Shown here: positions 23,311 to 23,767 of the stretch, piece after piece | How the letters are laid out: each line of letters opens with the position of its first letter | Position numbering within the stretch: the first letter of the stretch is position 1 | Source of the DNA: Betaproteobacteria bacterium | GTDB taxonomy: Bacteria > Pseudomonadota > Gammaproteobacteria > Burkholderiales > SG8-39 | NCBI GenBank assembly: GCA_019237595.1 | Contig: JAFAGU010000144.1 | Coordinates: forward strand, 1-23,767 | Length of the DNA: 23,767 nucleotides | Direction of reading: 5' to 3' | The notes under the pieces: generated by a model | What the model saw: the letters and a program-made list of their open reading frames with translations, nothing else | Database searches by the model: none | What the model was told of the DNA's origin: nothing | Position numbers and translations under genes: made by a program

Positions 23311-23767
23311 ATGGCGGCAGGGAGCGACATTCCCGAGAAGAAGGTCCTGATCGTCGACGACTCCAAGTTCGTCCGCACGACCTTCAACCGCATCCTGAGC
23401 ACCGCTTTTGCCGTGCGCGAGGTCGCGAACGGGGAGGATGGCTGGCAGGCGATCGAGAGCGATCCGTCGATCGTGATGGTGGTCTCCGACATCGACATGC
23501 CGAAGCTCGACGGCTTCGGCCTGCTCGAGCGCGTGCGCGGCGCCAAGGACGAGCGCATCAAGAAGCTGCCGATCATCATCATCTCCGGCAACCAGAACGA
23601 GGCGGCGAAGAAGCGCGCGCGAGAGATGGGCGCGAACGACTTCGTCGCGAAGGAGGCCGACGCGCCGGAAGTGCTCTCGCGCATCGACAACATCCTCAAG
23701 CTCGTCAAGGCGACGAACGACCTCGAGCAGAACCAGCAGGTGATCGAGCAGACGGCGACCCACGACC
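23311..23767 (+). CDS. Response regulator, N-terminal part (possible diguanylate cyclase; truncated by window edge)
   Basis: ATG 23311 opens a frame with no stop before the right edge (152 residues visible). Residues 11-130 form a CheY-like receiver: acidic pair Asp16/Asp17 (LIVDDSK), phospho-acceptor Asp60 (VVSDIDMPKLDG), Ser92 (IIIISGN) and Lys114 (FVAKEAD). A linker LVKATNDLEQNQQVIEQ, likely a coiled coil, leads to TATHD at the edge. That is how many GGDEF domains begin (usually continuing PLTGL), so a receiver-GGDEF protein making cyclic di-GMP is the leading guess, though the domain itself is not in view. It starts 16 nt after the acuI-like stop, with only a distant GAGG, so it may be the tail of the same operon. 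Confidence 0.85.
   Translation, partial: MAAGSDIPEKKVLIVDDSKFVRTTFNRILSTAFAVREVANGEDGWQAIESDPSIVMVVSDIDMPKLDGFGLLERVRGAKDERIKKLPIIIISGNQNEAAKKRAREMGANDFVAKEADAPEVLSRIDNILKLVKATNDLEQNQQVIEQTATHD

Overview
The window is a high-G+C bacterial chromosome segment with strong G/C third-position bias. It is packed with central-carbon genes and looks betaproteobacterial. The evidence is the order sdhCDAB-sdhE-gltA next to sucAB-lpd-zapE, a DUF3460 protein beside the methylcitrate genes, and an AcnA whose N-terminus (MPHNLHDTL) I recall from that class. A genus cannot be named from the sequence alone. I see no rRNA, tRNA, CRISPR array, insertion sequence or phage gene.

Region 1 (1-3171, + strand) is an exported redox module. 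It holds the C-terminal barrel of a TonB-dependent outer-membrane receptor (cut by the window edge), a secreted sorbosone/glucose-dehydrogenase-type PQQ enzyme, and a diheme c4-like cytochrome whose GTG start overlaps the dehydrogenase stop. A textbook intrinsic terminator lies inside the cytochrome's signal-peptide codons. A second hairpin at 3181-3202 separates this module from the convergent acnA.

Region 2 (3193-10784, - strand) is one tight seven-gene run, read right to left: mdh, prpB, prpC, a DUF3460 gene, prpD, a 69-residue unknown ORF and acnA. Neighbours overlap or lie within 18 nt. Together prpC, prpD, acnA and prpB make a full 2-methylcitrate cycle (propionyl-CoA + oxaloacetate to pyruvate + succinate), and mdh supplies oxaloacetate. 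AcnA probably serves both this cycle and the citrate cycle, since no acnD/prpF pair and no prpR regulator is present.

Region 3 (10785-10881) is a 97-bp divergent control region. Each predicted -10 hexamer sits at the -35 position of the opposite promoter. A small hairpin opens the sdh leader.

Region 4 (10882 to the right edge, + strand) is a continuous run of sdhC, sdhD, sdhA, sdhB, sdhE, gltA, sucA, sucB, lpdA, zapE and an acuI-like reductase. It is followed by a response regulator cut by the window edge, whose last visible residues (TATHD) suggest the start of a GGDEF domain. The succinate made by region 2 is the substrate of the complex encoded at the start of region 4. The reductase near its end could make propionyl-CoA, the input of region 2. 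Fumarase, isocitrate dehydrogenase and succinyl-CoA synthetase are not in the window.
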